This document shows, one piece after another, positions 45,071 through 57,500 of a stretch of DNA of 64,000 nucleotides. The DNA comes from Falciphora oryzae (taxonomy: Eukaryota; Ascomycota; Sordariomycetes; Magnaporthales; Magnaporthaceae), in assembly GCA_000733355.1 (NCBI GenBank), contig JNVV01000012.1, forward strand, positions 10,851 to 74,850, read 5' to 3'. Position numbers and translations under genes: made by a program. Below the pieces are notes generated by a model. The model did not search any database. It was given only the letters and a program-made list of their open reading frames with translations, and was not told the origin of the DNA. The number at the start of each line of letters is the position of its first letter. Positions within the stretch are counted from its first letter, which is position 1.

Positions 45071-46946
45071 ATGTCGGCCAACAAGCTCGACAAGTCTCTC
45101 GACGAGATCCTCTCGACCCAGCGCCGCACATCCGGCCGCAAGGTTGGCTCTGCCCGTCGCTCCACCGGCGGTCGCCCTGCCACCGCTGCCCCCGTCGGCG
45201 GTGTCCAGAAGAACGCGAGGTCCACTCGCAATGCCGCCGCGAAGCCTGCTCCCAGCAAGCCCGCTTCCGTGCCAGGCACGAGCAAGGTTGTTGTCAGCAA
45301 CATGGTATGCGCGCCCCATATTCAGTTGGTCGTTCGCTCTTTACTCCAGAAGACCAGGCTAACTCCCTTCGCAGCCCAAGGACGTGACCGAAGCGCAAAT
45401 CAAGGTATGTTACCGATAAGGTCATCTGACCTTGCGCCTTTCGTGGAGACACTCCATCGCACATTCTTCCACCGGATTTGAGCGTTTCCTTCTCGAACGG
45501 ACCTCGTTACCGCTCGACACCTTTGCCCAAAGAGGTCGTCGTCCTGTCGGCTCAGCCGTCAGTATTCATCCTTCCAACATTGTCCACACACGGTGGCACG
45601 TCGCTGTGGACAAGGAAGTTGAGCCTGTTCTCCGTGTCGCACACGCGCACCCATGACCGCGCACTGCGCTGAGGGCAGCCTGGCAAGCTCCCCGGCCAGT
45701 CCGGTCGCGCCGTCGGCAAAGTGCCGGAGAGGCTGTCACCCCACCGGCGGATAGCTTTCAGCTCCGACGGAATCGTGGTCACGAATGTCTGGCTGGTCGC
45801 CGGATTTCGAACCTCCGCAGTCATGTCCAGATGCAAGCAGTGAGCAGTGAGCGGAAGCAGCTCTTTGTCCCATTTCCTTGGGGGGGTGCTCGCAGAGGCA
45901 TTCCCTCACTCCGACATTCGGAGGTCCTGTCGAAACAAGGCGCCTGGTCTGAGTTCATTCCGGCATCTCGAGGACGGACTAGCCGAGGTGGTCTAGCACC
46001 TCAGAACGGAACAAGATTCGAGGGGAGGGGGATGCGACTGCTGAGTGTTTGGGGCCGCAGCGAGGGTTGTCGGGATCTGCTATGGGCTTGCTTGGGCACA
46101 TGGAAACCCTTTGACGCAACATGGATCGCACCACCGCATGTGTGCCCTCCTTGCTGCTCTTCGTGGGTCTCTCTTATGTGCACAGCACGAGCTCACTGCG
46201 CTGCTTGCTCTCAAATGGTGCTATTTCGGACGACGCGATGTGAACGACGGGATTCCCCTCGAATGCCAGCCGACCTGCCGAGGAGGATCGAAACGAAACC
46301 GGTGCTGCGAAACCCATACAAACTCTCTCGGATGCTAATCCCCGTTCCTCACAGGAGTACTTCGGCAAGTCTATTGGATCCGTCAAGAAGGTTGAGATCT
46401 CATACGGCCCTGGAGGAGTCAGCCGCGGCATTGCCACGATCACCTTCGCCCAGGCCGATGCAGCCAGCAAGGCCTTCCAGGAGCTGAACGGCATTCTCAT
46501 CGACCAGAGGCCTGTCAAGGTCGAGGTTGTCGTCTCCAATGCCGATCAGATTCCCACGCCCAAGACTCTGAGCCAGCGTATCACGTATGTTCGAACCAGA
46601 CGTTTGCCACCTCACGCCTGTCCATGAGGTCTCTTAACTAACGATGCTACCACCTCATAGCCACAACCAGCCCAAGGCTCAGCCCAAGTCCGCTGCCTCG
46701 GACAAGCGGGGCTCAACCACTGCCACCAACGGCGCTGCCACCAACGGTGGAAAGGGTGCCAAGAAGGCTGCCAACCCCCGCCGTGCCCGCAACGCCCGGC
46801 CGGCCAAGAAGACTGCCGAGGAGCTCGACTCGGAGATGGCCGACTACTTCCAGGGTGGTGAGAACAACACTGCCGAGGCGGCCAACGCCACCGCTCCGGC
46901 AGCCGCTACGAACGGCGACGCCGCCATGGAGGAGGACATCCTGTAA
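45071..46946 (+). CDS. yra1: mRNA export adaptor Yra1/ALY (Mlo3-like)
   Basis: Exons 45071-45304, 45375-45404 (30 nt), 46355-46584 and 46661-46946 join in phase to 259 residues. The N-terminal MSANKLDKSLDEIL is the conserved UAP56/Sub2-binding box (LDxSLDxII-like), followed by an Arg/Ala-rich region. The RRM (about 75-150) runs VVVSNMPKDV, EYFGKSIGSVKKVEI, GIATITFAQADAASKAF and VKVEVVVS. The C-terminus is basic with RRARNARPAKKTAEELDSEM ahead of a MADYF-like end. Yra1 couples TREX and Sub2 to the Mex67 export receptor in the nucleus. Intron 2 (45405-46354) is 950 nt, far longer than the others here, in a gene whose yeast counterpart autoregulates through a large intron. Confidence 0.9.
45405..46354 (+). 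other. yra1: 950-nt intron 2 of yra1
   Basis: The donor GTATGT follows the 30-nt exon and the acceptor CTCACAG precedes EYFGKS; GATGCTAATCC about 20 nt upstream of the acceptor is a good branch point. The other introns placed in this window are about 50-155 nt. In Saccharomyces YRA1 an unusually large, poorly spliced intron mediates negative feedback; the same function here is inference. Confidence 0.75.
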
Positions 46947-47762
46947 ATCCGTTATTCGTTTCTCTTTCGGCCTCGGCCCTTCTATCTGCGGTGGCGGAGC
47001 GATTCACGCACGTCTCTTCGCTTCGGTGTTGCGTCGGTCAGCCCGAGCAAAGATCTCCGTTCTTTTACCCGTTTCGGCAAAGGGGTTATTTCTTTTATTC
47101 TTATGCTTTGGGGTTCTTTGGCTTTGGTTGGAGGGCAAGGTTTGCTTAGAAGCACCGTCAGATTGCTAAGCGGTTCTGGGGCGGGCATCCATACAATAAT
47201 GTACAAACAAAATATCATATCGACCGGGGAAACGACGCTTCCTTCAAATTACTTGCTCGCTTGGTCTCTCTTCCCTTTAGGCGACATGCCTTTATAGACT
47301 TGATCAATTAAGCGAGTAACCAAGAAAACCATACGTTGGCATCAACCTAAACGAAGAATAGTGCCACAAACATATGTAGATCAGCTGAGACCTTAGAGAT
47401 TTTGAGCTGGCCATCCATGCCTCGCGATATTGAAGAAGCCGCAGGCAGATCGAATCCGCCAGGTTAGGCTGCGCGAATCACTTTCGGGGTCCAAACGAGA
47501 AGCGGGTTGGCTCATGGCTTTGTCACCTTTCTACACATGTGAATAGCGTGAATTTTCTTTGCAAAACTGGAATTGGAGGTGGCCAAAATCAAGTCACGGA
47601 TGATATATAATAAGCTGGTAGACACCTCTGTAGCAGGTAGTGTAAGTGGTATTCTAAATAAATAGGAGCGTGGCCCTAGATGAGAGGCAACGCGCCGTAA
47701 ATCACAGTCGAGACAGCCCAGGCCCCGCGACTGTCTCTGCCCGCTCGCCAAAGCGTCCCTCC
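46947..47762. other. Convergent intergenic region between yra1 and vps3
   Basis: This 816-bp region lies between convergent stop codons. It is AT-rich and holds 3' ends only; no gene is recognised. Confidence 0.5.
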
Positions 47763-50700
47763 TCACTCGGCCGCCTCGACGGTGGGCCCCTTCTCGTCCA
47801 CGAGCGCCAGCAGGTCGCCGCACACCCTCAGGTTCTCGGCGGAGCTCAGGGCGCGCGCGACCTTGGCCTCGTGGCGCTCGCGGGCCAGGCGGCGGAGGGC
47901 GCTGGCGAGGAAGCCGGCGAGGGCGGCGTCGAGCCCCCAGGCGTCGGGGATGAGGCGCAGGACCTCGAGCACGTCAAAGTGGGCGCCGAAGCGCTCGAGC
48001 AGGGCGCCCGTCTGCTCGACGCGGTCGCTCGCGTCTTCGAGGGCCAGGAACTCGGCCAGGAGGGCGCCGAAGAGGGAGCGCGTCATCTTCTCGGCCGCTT
48101 CTCTTCTCCTTTCTTCTGCTGCTGCTTTTTGCTGCTGCTTGTTGCTGTTGTTTTGTTGCTGTTGCTGTTGCTGCTGTTGGCCCTGGTTGTCGCCGGTTTC
48201 CTCCCCCTCGTCCATCTCGCTTGCGGGGCGCTGGCGGAGGCAGTACCACACGGCCGAGTCGTAGTCGCCGAGCCTGTGCACGAGCAAGCGGAGCGCGTTT
48301 GCGTGGCGGCCCTCGCGCCCGTCCAGGATGACGGTCTCGGGCACGAGCAGCTCCTCCTCCTTCTCCTGCTCCTCCTCGCTGTCGCTCACCCGCCGCTGCC
48401 CCCTCGAGATGCGCTCCCGGATGGCCGCGACGTCGTACTCCTGGGGCCCCTCAAGCAGCTGCAGGAGCCGCAGGCGCGAGTGCCAGACCTCGTCGCCGGG
48501 GGGCGCGTTGTCCGTCAGGAAGCGGCGGAACGTCGGCTTGGGCGGCCTCAAGGCGCGGTAGGCCGCGTACATGGACGCCACGTTCTCGCGCGCCGCGGGG
48601 GACGACTCGAGGTCGGCCATGACCACCTCGAGGTAGTGGCTGACGAGCTCGCCGACGTAGACGGTATGGCCCTTGTCGAAGACGAGGTGCTCGAGGTAGT
48701 ACTTGACGGCGTCGGGAGCCTCCTCGCGGAGCAGCGCCACGACGTCGGCCGGGTGGAACTTTGGGGCGCGGCCGCCGTCATCGGCGAAGACCTGGACGCC
48801 CAGCTTGGGATTGCGCGCGGCCAGCCAGACGCCGTACTCGCGGACGAGGGCCTGGTTGCTGATCTTGGAGAGGTACTCGCGCACGCGCTGCTCTCCGTCC
48901 TGCAGCTCGCCGCCGCCGTCGCGCTCGCCCTCGACGATGCGCCGCCACGTGTCGAGCACCTCGCCCGCCATCTTGCGGCTTTGGTACAGCCGGCTGAGCA
49001 CGTAGAGCCGACTGTACGACTCGAGCAGGTCCACCGCGCGTTCGAAGCAGTCCACGCCCCGATCCACGAGCTCGTTGATCTCGGCCCGCGGCGACGAGCT
49101 GCTTTTGGGCAGTCCCGGCGGCGAGTCCCGGTCTAGCTCCAGCAGCACCGCCAGGAGCGACGCGTCCACCGTACGAGACACCTCGTGCTCGTCGGGGACG
49201 CTGCCAAACCCCTTCCTACGACGGAAGGCCGTCAGGAGCCGTCGAAGGAAATTCAGCACCTTTTGGTCCAGGAGATTGACGGAACGGCCAACCTCGTCAA
49301 ACATACTGCTCGCCAGATACCTCTCCACGGTTCCCTTGACTCCCCCAAATACCCAGATGCCTGTGCGGCCCTCGATGATCTCGTGGCGCAGGCCGGGGAC
49401 CATGGAGAGGACTATCCTGGGGTCGAGCCCGCCTTCGAGTATAATCTCTTCCAGCGCCTTAAGCTCCGGCTCCGAAAACGGGGTCTCGGAAGAGCGCAGG
49501 AAGCTAGCGAATAGAAGAACGCCAGCCCGCTGCCTGACATAGCTGAACGTCCTGAACTCGAGCTCCGTGCGGGGATCCCTGCCACGGAATGTGTTGAGCA
49601 CAGCGAAGAGCTGCCGACGGTCCTTGGCCGTATGAACAGCGGCCGGATCGCCATCGAGCGCATTCGCCTCCAAACCCGCCTCGAGCTGTAGCAGCAGAGG
49701 GTTCCTCACAGCCCACCATATGTTCTTCTCGCCCCAGACCGCGAGCCGTCCAACCGTCTTGGCGAGCCGAGCGGCCGCGCTTTCCTCCTCGGCGTCCCGT
49801 GCAGCCTCCCAGCCCTCGGGCAGGGGCTCTTCCTCTGGGGCGTCCAGGTCCCGCTCGAAGAGATCTCTCTCTTTGGAGACGCGCTCCATGGACAGCGCTG
49901 TGCGGGAGTCAACACTTCGCAGAGACATTGCACCCGGGTTCTGCCGACCAGAAGAAAACGGGGAGAAGCGTTGCTGTCGGAGTCTCTCCACAACGTCGTT
50001 CAGTATTGACTCGTCGCTACCAAGGAGGGAGCGGATGCCCAGGGACACCGTCCCCACGGGTGCACCCTTTTCGGCTATATCCTTGTCGGCTGCGTCGTTT
50101 GTAGCTGCTTTGACCTCGAGCCAGAACTTCTCGGGCTCGTTTTCGCCAACATTCACGCCCCACCGCTGGATCTCCAGTCCGTGATGCACACCGTCCAGAA
50201 ACTGCTTGCTCATCGCAGCCAGCACATATCCCTCTTCCTCTGGGGCCAGTGATGGTGTGGACGACGCGAGGTCGGATGATCCTCCGTCGACAATAACTTC
50301 GTCAGGATAGCTATCAAACTCGAGCGTCGGGCGCGTGGGATCCCCGTCGAGATTCACGAACATGCCAATCCCCGGCTCCGAGGGGCCCGTTCCTGTGACG
50401 AGGAGAAACTCATCGGCCGTCGGGGACACGATTAGGGGTCTCAGGAGCACTGGCGCTGGCGCTGGTGTCGGAGTTGCAGCGCGGGAGCCGATTGGCGGGA
50501 GCGGCTTGTCGGTGGCCGGCGGGGGCCTCGGTGCCCCGTCTGCTGGCGGCGCGGGGCTTCTAGAAGGGCTGGGCACATCGGGGGTGCTACGCCCGGCGTC
50601 ATTACTAGGCCTCGCCTCCGCCCTCGCAGCAACACTAGTGATGAAGTTCCCGAGGCTGGTACTCCTACTGTGACCAGCACCCCCGGGGGGCGGAGACCGG

Positions 50701-51609
50701 GCAGTGGCCGACGAGGCGCTACGCGTCAGACCACCGCCGTTACCGTTATCTGCGCTTGCCCCGATATCCTGAACCTGGCCCAGAACGTCGGAGCTCTGGG
50801 TGTGGTCCAGGGATGATATGCTCATCAGGGGGATCTTGAGTTGCCTATCGACATCGACAAGGGCGTAGGTGTGCGAGTCGGCAACGCAGGCGATATTATC
50901 CCTTCGTACGGACAGCCTAGTGCCCGCGAAGTCGATATTTCTCTTGCCACGGACGTTTTCCTCGCCGACCGACACGACCTGGACACGCTTGTTGAGCGAC
51001 AGCAGGACTGTGGGGGCCGCAGTGGGCGTGGGCGCCCCAGGGGCCTCCTCGTTGAGGTCGACGCCCCCGATCCAGTTGCAGTTTTTGACGTGAATCTCGT
51101 TGTAGACGGGGCTGAGCTCGGGCAGGGAGTAAAAGGTCACGGTGGAGTTGCACAGCACACAGGCCTTGCCGACCCTCGGGAGCAGGAGAATCTGCTGGAC
51201 CCCGGGCAGGGCGGCGGCCGAGGTGGCCGACTCGACATAGAAGGGTCGCAACCTCGACGCGAGAATGAAGACGGACGTGCCGGCCTTGTCGGCGGGATCG
51301 GGCGGGATCTGGACGAAATGGAGCAGCTCCGAGGCCGAGGTTCCGATGTACAGGTTGCTCTCTATGGCAGGAGGCATGGAGGCCTTGTTAGAGGGGGCTT
51401 GAGAAGCGGAGCGCGCGCATGATGGCGGCGGAGGCGCCGACGGGGTCTGAGGCATGCATACCCCAGTAGTCGACGCAGTTGATCTTGATGTCCTCCTCGT
51501 CGCCGTCGGCCGACAGCGGCACGTCGTGGAGCAGAGTGCGCAGGACGAAGGGGCCTGGCTCTAGCCGAGGCTTGGAGGGGAGCCCCTCGCTCTGCGATGT
51601 CGACGCCAT
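47763..51609 (-). CDS. vps3: CORVET subunit Vps3-like (CNH/Vps39-TRAP1 family)
   Basis: Exons read on the minus strand are 51609-51462 and 51361-47763, in phase, 1,248 residues. The splice restores KINCVDYWESNLYIGTSASE at the start of the CNH/beta-propeller domain, followed by LHFVQIPPDP, GVQQILLLPRVGKACVLC, VTFYSLPELSPVYNEI and NCNWIGGVDLNE. A Ser/Pro-rich insert at about 240-370 follows. The C-terminal half is alpha-solenoid with Vps39-type segments (LAVLLELD, ELVDRGVDCFERAVDLLE, LLRLIPDAWGLD). Vps3 and its paralogue Vps39 are Rab-binding ends of the CORVET and HOPS endosome/vacuole tethers. The N-terminal motif set points to Vps3 rather than Vps39, with moderate certainty. A poly-Gln/Asn run interrupts the C-terminal region (48110-48190). 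Confidence 0.8.
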
Positions 51610-52185
51610 GTCGCCGTTGGTTGTATTAGCATTATTATCGGGGAACCATTGGGGCGCCGCCCGGTCGGCTGGGTATTTTGGCGCAGGCTTGCGTGAGTAG
51701 GGAGCTTTGCAGTCGCGTGCTTCGCAAGTTGTCGAATCGAATGACGACGAGAGCTACGTCAAGGCTGGCAGCCTCGACATTGAAGATGGAGTTGGCTTTT
51801 GTGGACCCACAGTCGCCAGTGTTGCGACACGCAATAAGCTGCCCGCGTCCGTGGCTGGCAAACACCCCTACAGGGGCACCTAAGCGCAGCTCAATTGGAG
51901 CAGGGGTCATCGCTGCGGCTGGATGCCGAGCGTAGCAGCGTGTTGCGCTTTGGTGCACCGCCATCAACCGGCCACATTTCCTCGGCATCGACTGCGCTGC
52001 GTCGTCCACCTTTTTGAGCCGAGCATCTCTGGACCAGATGTCAAGCGCTTCTGCTGCGAGATTACGGTGGCCGTAGACTGCGACTCTCTTGTCTCTCCGA
52101 ATCCCCAGGAATTTCCCCGCGGGACCAGCCAAAAAAGGCCGTGATTGCCAGGCAATTGACTTGCCTGCCCCCTCGAAATCCCACG
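51610..52185. promoter_or_regulatory. Divergent promoter region of vps3 and coy1
   Basis: This 576-bp region holds both promoters. No other feature was recognised. Confidence 0.5.
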
Positions 52186-54567
52186 ATGGCCGAAGCTGCC
52201 GCCCCTGGAGCTCCGCCCGCTGTTGGCGGAGCCGACAACGCCAATAAGTTCCAGAGCGCCATCTCGGCATGGAGAAGTAAGGGCTACTGGGCGGACATGG
52301 CGTTGGGCTGGCTGTGTTTCTTCTGACTGACACCATCCCTCCACCAGACCTGGACTTCAGCACGCTGGTGTCCAACCTCGACAACACAGCATCCGAGATT
52401 GTCACCTACCAACGAGACTCTACCGTGCAGCGCAAAGATCTCGCGCAGAAAACCAAAGACTTCAGGAAACTTGATGACGCCACTAAACTGACAGAGATCA
52501 AGGGGCTGCTCAAAGGTGTGTATGCGCAGGGTTCGATTACGGGCGCGAGGGGCGGACAAGTCTAACCAAAACGCACGCGCAGCATACCAAACATTCATCG
52601 ATCTCCTCACCAACCACTCCAAGTCCATCAACTCGTCCTTTATCCACACCTACAATGCCCTCTCGGACGCCCCAGATCCCTATCCGCTGCTCGAGGCCTC
52701 GGTCGACTCGATGCTCCTGTCCGAAGACACCCTCCCCAAGCTGACCGAGGAGAACGAACACCTCCAGAAGACGGTGGTCAAACTGACGACGCAGCTCGAC
52801 GACACCGAGGCCCGCCTGCAGACTGAGCGGGCGGCCCGCAAGGAGCTTGAGGAAAGCCTCGAGACCAGGGTCAGGGAGGTTGAGACCACATGGATCGCCG
52901 TCGTCGACGAGAAGAAGGACAACTGGGCCGCCAAGGAGAAGGCTCTCGAGGACAAGCTGGAGCACCAGGAGCGCCTGCTGAGCGGCATCAGGGCTACCGA
53001 GGAGGTCAACGAGCGTCTCGGCAAGTCTGCTGACGATGGCGACGAGTCCCAGCGCGCCCACGTCATGAGCGCTGAGCTCGAGATGGTCAACTCGGACCTG
53101 GAGCGCACGAGCGCGCGCCTGGCCGAGGTCGAGGCCCGCAACGAGCAGCTCCGTCTGGACCTGGCCCAGGCCAAGTCGCAAGTCGGCTCCCAGTCCGCAG
53201 CCTCGGTCGCACAGCAGCTCGAAGACGACCCGGGTTACATGCGCATGCGCTCCGAGAACTCGTCCCTCATCCGCAAGCTCGATGCCGCCCGCGTCGAGAA
53301 GACGGCCCTGAAACGGGACCTGGACGCGCGCTTGAGGGGTCTCGAGCGCGAGGTTGCCGGGCTCAAGGAGGAGCGCGAGAACCTCAAGGCCAAGGTGAAG
53401 AAGTGGAGCGACTACGACGACGTCAAGCAGGAGCTCGAGGTTCTCAAGAGCATCGAGTTCGCCACGGGAGACGATGACGACATGCGCGCCTCTCCCGACG
53501 ACGATGCCCTCGCCTCTTCGGGCGGTGGTAAGGCCAAGGGCGACACGCTGGAGCAGCTGCTCCTGGCGAGGAACAAGAAGCTGAGCGACGAACTCACAAT
53601 CCTGAGAGTATCTCATCAGGACCTCCAGACTCGACTACAGAACCTCCAGGAGGAGCTGTCGCGAACCAACGCCGAGCTGGAGAAGTCGCAAAACCTCAAC
53701 GAGAAGCTGGAAAACGACCTCTCGACGATGCAGGCCGAGGGCGCAAACGCCTTCCCCTCGGGAGCGTCAGTTGCAGGCACTTACGTGAGCCGCTACGCCC
53801 CCTCCATGGCTGGCACCCGGAGGGGTGGCGGCAGGACAAGCCCGACGTCGTCCATCATCAGCGGCTTTGCGCCTACCGGTGGCATATCTGAGCGGGAACC
53901 TATGGGTGGTGGTTCAGGCATCCTACCCATGGTCACGGCGCAGCGAGACCGGTTCAAGAAGCGCAACGCGCAACTGGAGCAGGAGCTGTCCGAGTCGCAC
54001 CGTAACGTCTCGCAGCTGCGGCAGGAGGTCGCGGCGCTGCAGAAGGACAACCTCAACCTGTACGAGAAGTCCCGGTACGTGCAGAGCTACAACCGGGGAG
54101 GGGCGCACCAGACAGCAGCGGGCGTCGGCTCGACGGGCGGCTCGACCTCGGCGTCGGCCTACTCGGCCAACCCGAACCCGTCGACAGTGTCGATGGGCGG
54201 GACGGGCAACCCGGGCATCGCGCTGGACCGGTACCGCAAGGCTTACGAGTCCAACTTGAGCCCGTTCGCGGCGTTCCGGGGCCGCGAGTCGGCGCGCGCC
54301 TACAAGCGCATGTCGCTACCCGAGCGCGCCGTCTACTCGGTCACGCGCATGGTGTTGGCCAGCCGCACGAGCCGCAACCTGTTCGCCGTCTACTGCGTGG
54401 CCCTGCACCTGCTCGTCTTCCTGTCGCTCTACTGGCTCGGCACCGTCGACGTCGAGCAGCACGCCAGCAAGCTCGGAGCCGTTGCCGCCGGCGCCGCGGC
54501 CGGTGCTGGCAAGGGCGTCGCGGATTCTCATGGAAGCTGGCGGAGCGATGACTTCAAGGGGAATTAA
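52186..54567 (+). CDS. coy1: Golgi membrane coiled-coil protein Coy1/CASP
   Basis: Exons 52186-52276, 52348-52515 and 52583-54567 join in phase to 747 residues. The N-terminus has the CASP opening (AISAWRNLDFSTLVSNLD, KDLAQKTKDFRKL, LLKAYQTFIDLLTNHSK). Long heptad coiled coils fill residues about 130-460. The conserved C-terminal CASP region includes IVTAQRDRFKKRN-like sequence (MVTAQRDRFKKRNAQLEQEL) and LSPFAAFRGRE. A single tail anchor, LFAVYCVALHLLVFLSLYWL, is followed by a luminal tail. Coy1 is a Golgi golgin-like tether involved in intra-Golgi retrograde traffic with COG and SNAREs. Confidence 0.93.
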
Positions 54568-57500
54568 GGGAGAGGTTGGTGGAGTCCACGCTAATGGAGA
54601 CGTGTAAAACCTGTTGCAGCTTGTATGTATCAAAAAGACCGCCATGTCCCCTTCATTCTCGGGGCGTTGACTTGATTGGCTACGTTATATGAGGCGTCCC
54701 TTTTGTTTTTGACTCGTTGCCTTCTCTTTGTCTTTTCGCCAGTATCCCTACATCTCGACGTTGAGGTCGGACATGTGTATACTCGATAGGAGGGCTAGAT
54801 CACATGCTCGAGAGGTCGGGGGAATGTGCAAACATGGTCCCCATTTCAACCGTATCATGCTTGGTCGTTCCTCAGCTGCATCCGCATAGCCGGCTGGCGG
54901 CTACAGCTGGATGACGCACTGAAAAGGAAGGGCTTGTCTACCGCCCATGGCGGTGCCGAGAGGTTTAGGATAGATGATAGACGACGAGGGGCGTGTGGCT
55001 CTACCCACCCTCCTTTGGCATTTCTGCTCGGCAGAGATGAGACCAGCATCATCTAGTGGAAAAGCATATGGTTGTGTATGTGCCGAAGGTACCTAATTAA
55101 GAGGTCTCGCGGAGCGACTTGTTCCTCTTGGGTGTCATATCCGCCGTGGAGGATGGCTCACCCAGTGCCCAGACAGGCAAACCACAAGAACTTTGCACTA
55201 CGGCAAGAACAGCCCAAGACTTGGTCGATTTCCCACCTCGCCTTTTCCTTGGTTTAGCGGGCGGTTAGAAGCCTTGGAAAAATGAGAAAAAGGGCGGGTA
55301 GAGCTGGCGCTACGGATATTTCCCGCCAAGCCGTCGTAACCGATCGGGGAATTTATTCCGGCTAGACATGGGAGACCCTGCCATCTGTCGCGCGCGCACT
55401 CTGCTGGGTGGGTTGCATTTGCCCTACACCCATATTTAGGAGTATAGCAAATCATTGAAAAGACCCAGTGACCCCCCTTCCATCGTAGGTGTAGCTCTTA
55501 CAAGCCTCCCGTGCCGCCTGCTAGGTAGAGGCAGACAGGCCGATGTTGCAGTGGGATGCGGCACGGCAGAATAGTCCACGGCTGGGGAGAATACACGTGG
55601 TTTGGGGTAGTGGGATATGGATGATGTCCTGTGCACGGCAATGGACGGCAGAGAAGGTAATAATAGGACACATAGTATGACGCAAACATGGTGTTCCTGA
55701 ATATCTCATCGATATGCCCCGTATTCGGGCAAAGCGATGGTGTGTTTCGAGTATATCCACGGGGTCACTGGTGCCACGGAAGACCAAGATGATTGACGGC
55801 ATCGAGATTGGGAACCGGTTAGGCAGCCCAGGTGCCCTGCAACCATCTACCCGACAGCGGCTACCGACGTTACGTTGCGCCACGAGCCCTGCGTCGCGTA
55901 TTCTTTCCCTTGGATTACCTCGCCGACGCCGACCTCATGACCCTCTCTCATGTTGCATGTGTCTGCCTCATGGTGATGGTGTAACACGCAGGCCTGTGTG
56001 GGTGGTGCAGTCCTGGGAAGCGCTATTGATATCCGCGCATCTCCGCCCGGCACCCGCGGTGGGACTTGGCAACCGCGAATACCCGCCCGTGGCATCCTGT
56101 TAGTAGCGTGTTGCTGGTTCTCCGCGGAGTGCTGACAGAGAGCAAGTTTTGTTTCTTGTCCTCTTCTGGGCAGCGGGTATACTGAGTACGCGGTTTGTGT
56201 CATTCCGTGTCAGGGAGGAGGCCACGCAATAAAAGAAATGTCCACGAGGCCGGCCAGTATCTAGGTAGTTCTGGAGGAGGGGCCGCAGCTGTCGCGACCG
56301 AAGCGCTGGCCACATTCCGCGGCCCTAGCGCCAGCCGCCCCGTGGCCGGTGCCCCATGTCGCTTTCTTCGGTATTACGGAGACGGGTGGTACGTATGCCG
56401 GGCCCAGGGACGGGGCCCCAGGGATTAACACGCGCTGCCCGGGCCTGGGGACGGGCGTCTAACTGCCCTTGGCCCCGCGACGTTTCCAGAAAGAGGGGGT
56501 GGTGGTGTCCAAGATATTGCCAGGTCCCACACAAACCTGTTTTCCCGCGACCAGTAGCCAGAATGCTGCGGGTCAACGAGATCCAACCGATATCGATTCG
56601 CGTCTGCACGATCGCGGTGAAGAGGGTGTAGGTGCCCGCTTGGAAAAGTCGATCATGGAGGGTGGTTTCTGTGGGAGTCGTTGAAAGTGGAGCAGCGGCG
56701 GGCATCGAATTGTGGGCGCAGGAACAAGAAGGACAAGAAATCAATAGCGGCTCCAGGCCAAAAGCGCGCGTACCGCCTTGCCGAGGCTGCCATGGTCGTT
56801 TGTGGGCGAGCCGAGGGAGCCAATCGCGGGCGCTAGCGTGTTGCGTCTAGGGGCGGGGCACTTCGCGATTGTCGCGTCCCTAGTGGCTGCTATTCCGGGC
56901 GCTTAGCCGCTGGCGCACAAGGCGGCGCCTGATTGGAGGGAATTGGCGGACGGCTGCAATGCTGCTTGCGCGATGCACCCCACCTCAGCTGCCCTCTTTT
57001 TTTTTTTCTTTTTTTTCTTTTTACTGTCATCTTGGATTTGCCGAGTCATCTTGTCCCGCCGCTCTGCCGCTCCGCGATGGAACGCTACAATACTAAGAAT
57101 ATTAGGGAAGCATTCCTATCCGATGCAGGTAATCAATCTTACCTGCGCCAAGATCCCTCATGGACTGGCCAGGGCTCTTAATGCTTCTGTTATTATAGCA
57201 AACGAAAAAAGACTGAGGTGAGAGAGGAAGCGGCGGGGGTTAGCTCGACTGTGCCTGGGTCCCTGCATGTCTGCACGCTGGCAGGCAAGGGCGGGGAGGG
57301 AGAGGGTGACGATGATTGATTGATTCTAGTTACACGCCTCTCTTGGTCTCGTGGTACTACATCGTCGACGACAAGCTGAAATGGGTGCCCGCACGTCTGT
57401 CAAACCCGGTAATCTCGAGCCGTCAAGCGAATCGGGGCTTCACGACTGACATTCGGCCGAGAGTTGCATGCAGCGCTGGCTTGCGTGGCTGAAAAGACTC

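Noticed and set aside
47670..49136. 488-residue plus-strand open frame
   Set aside because: It is the antisense shadow of the GC-rich vps3 coding sequence; Leu/Ala/Glu-rich composition with no family pattern.
52537..53616. 359-residue minus-strand open frame
   Set aside because: Antisense shadow of the coy1 coiled-coil exon.
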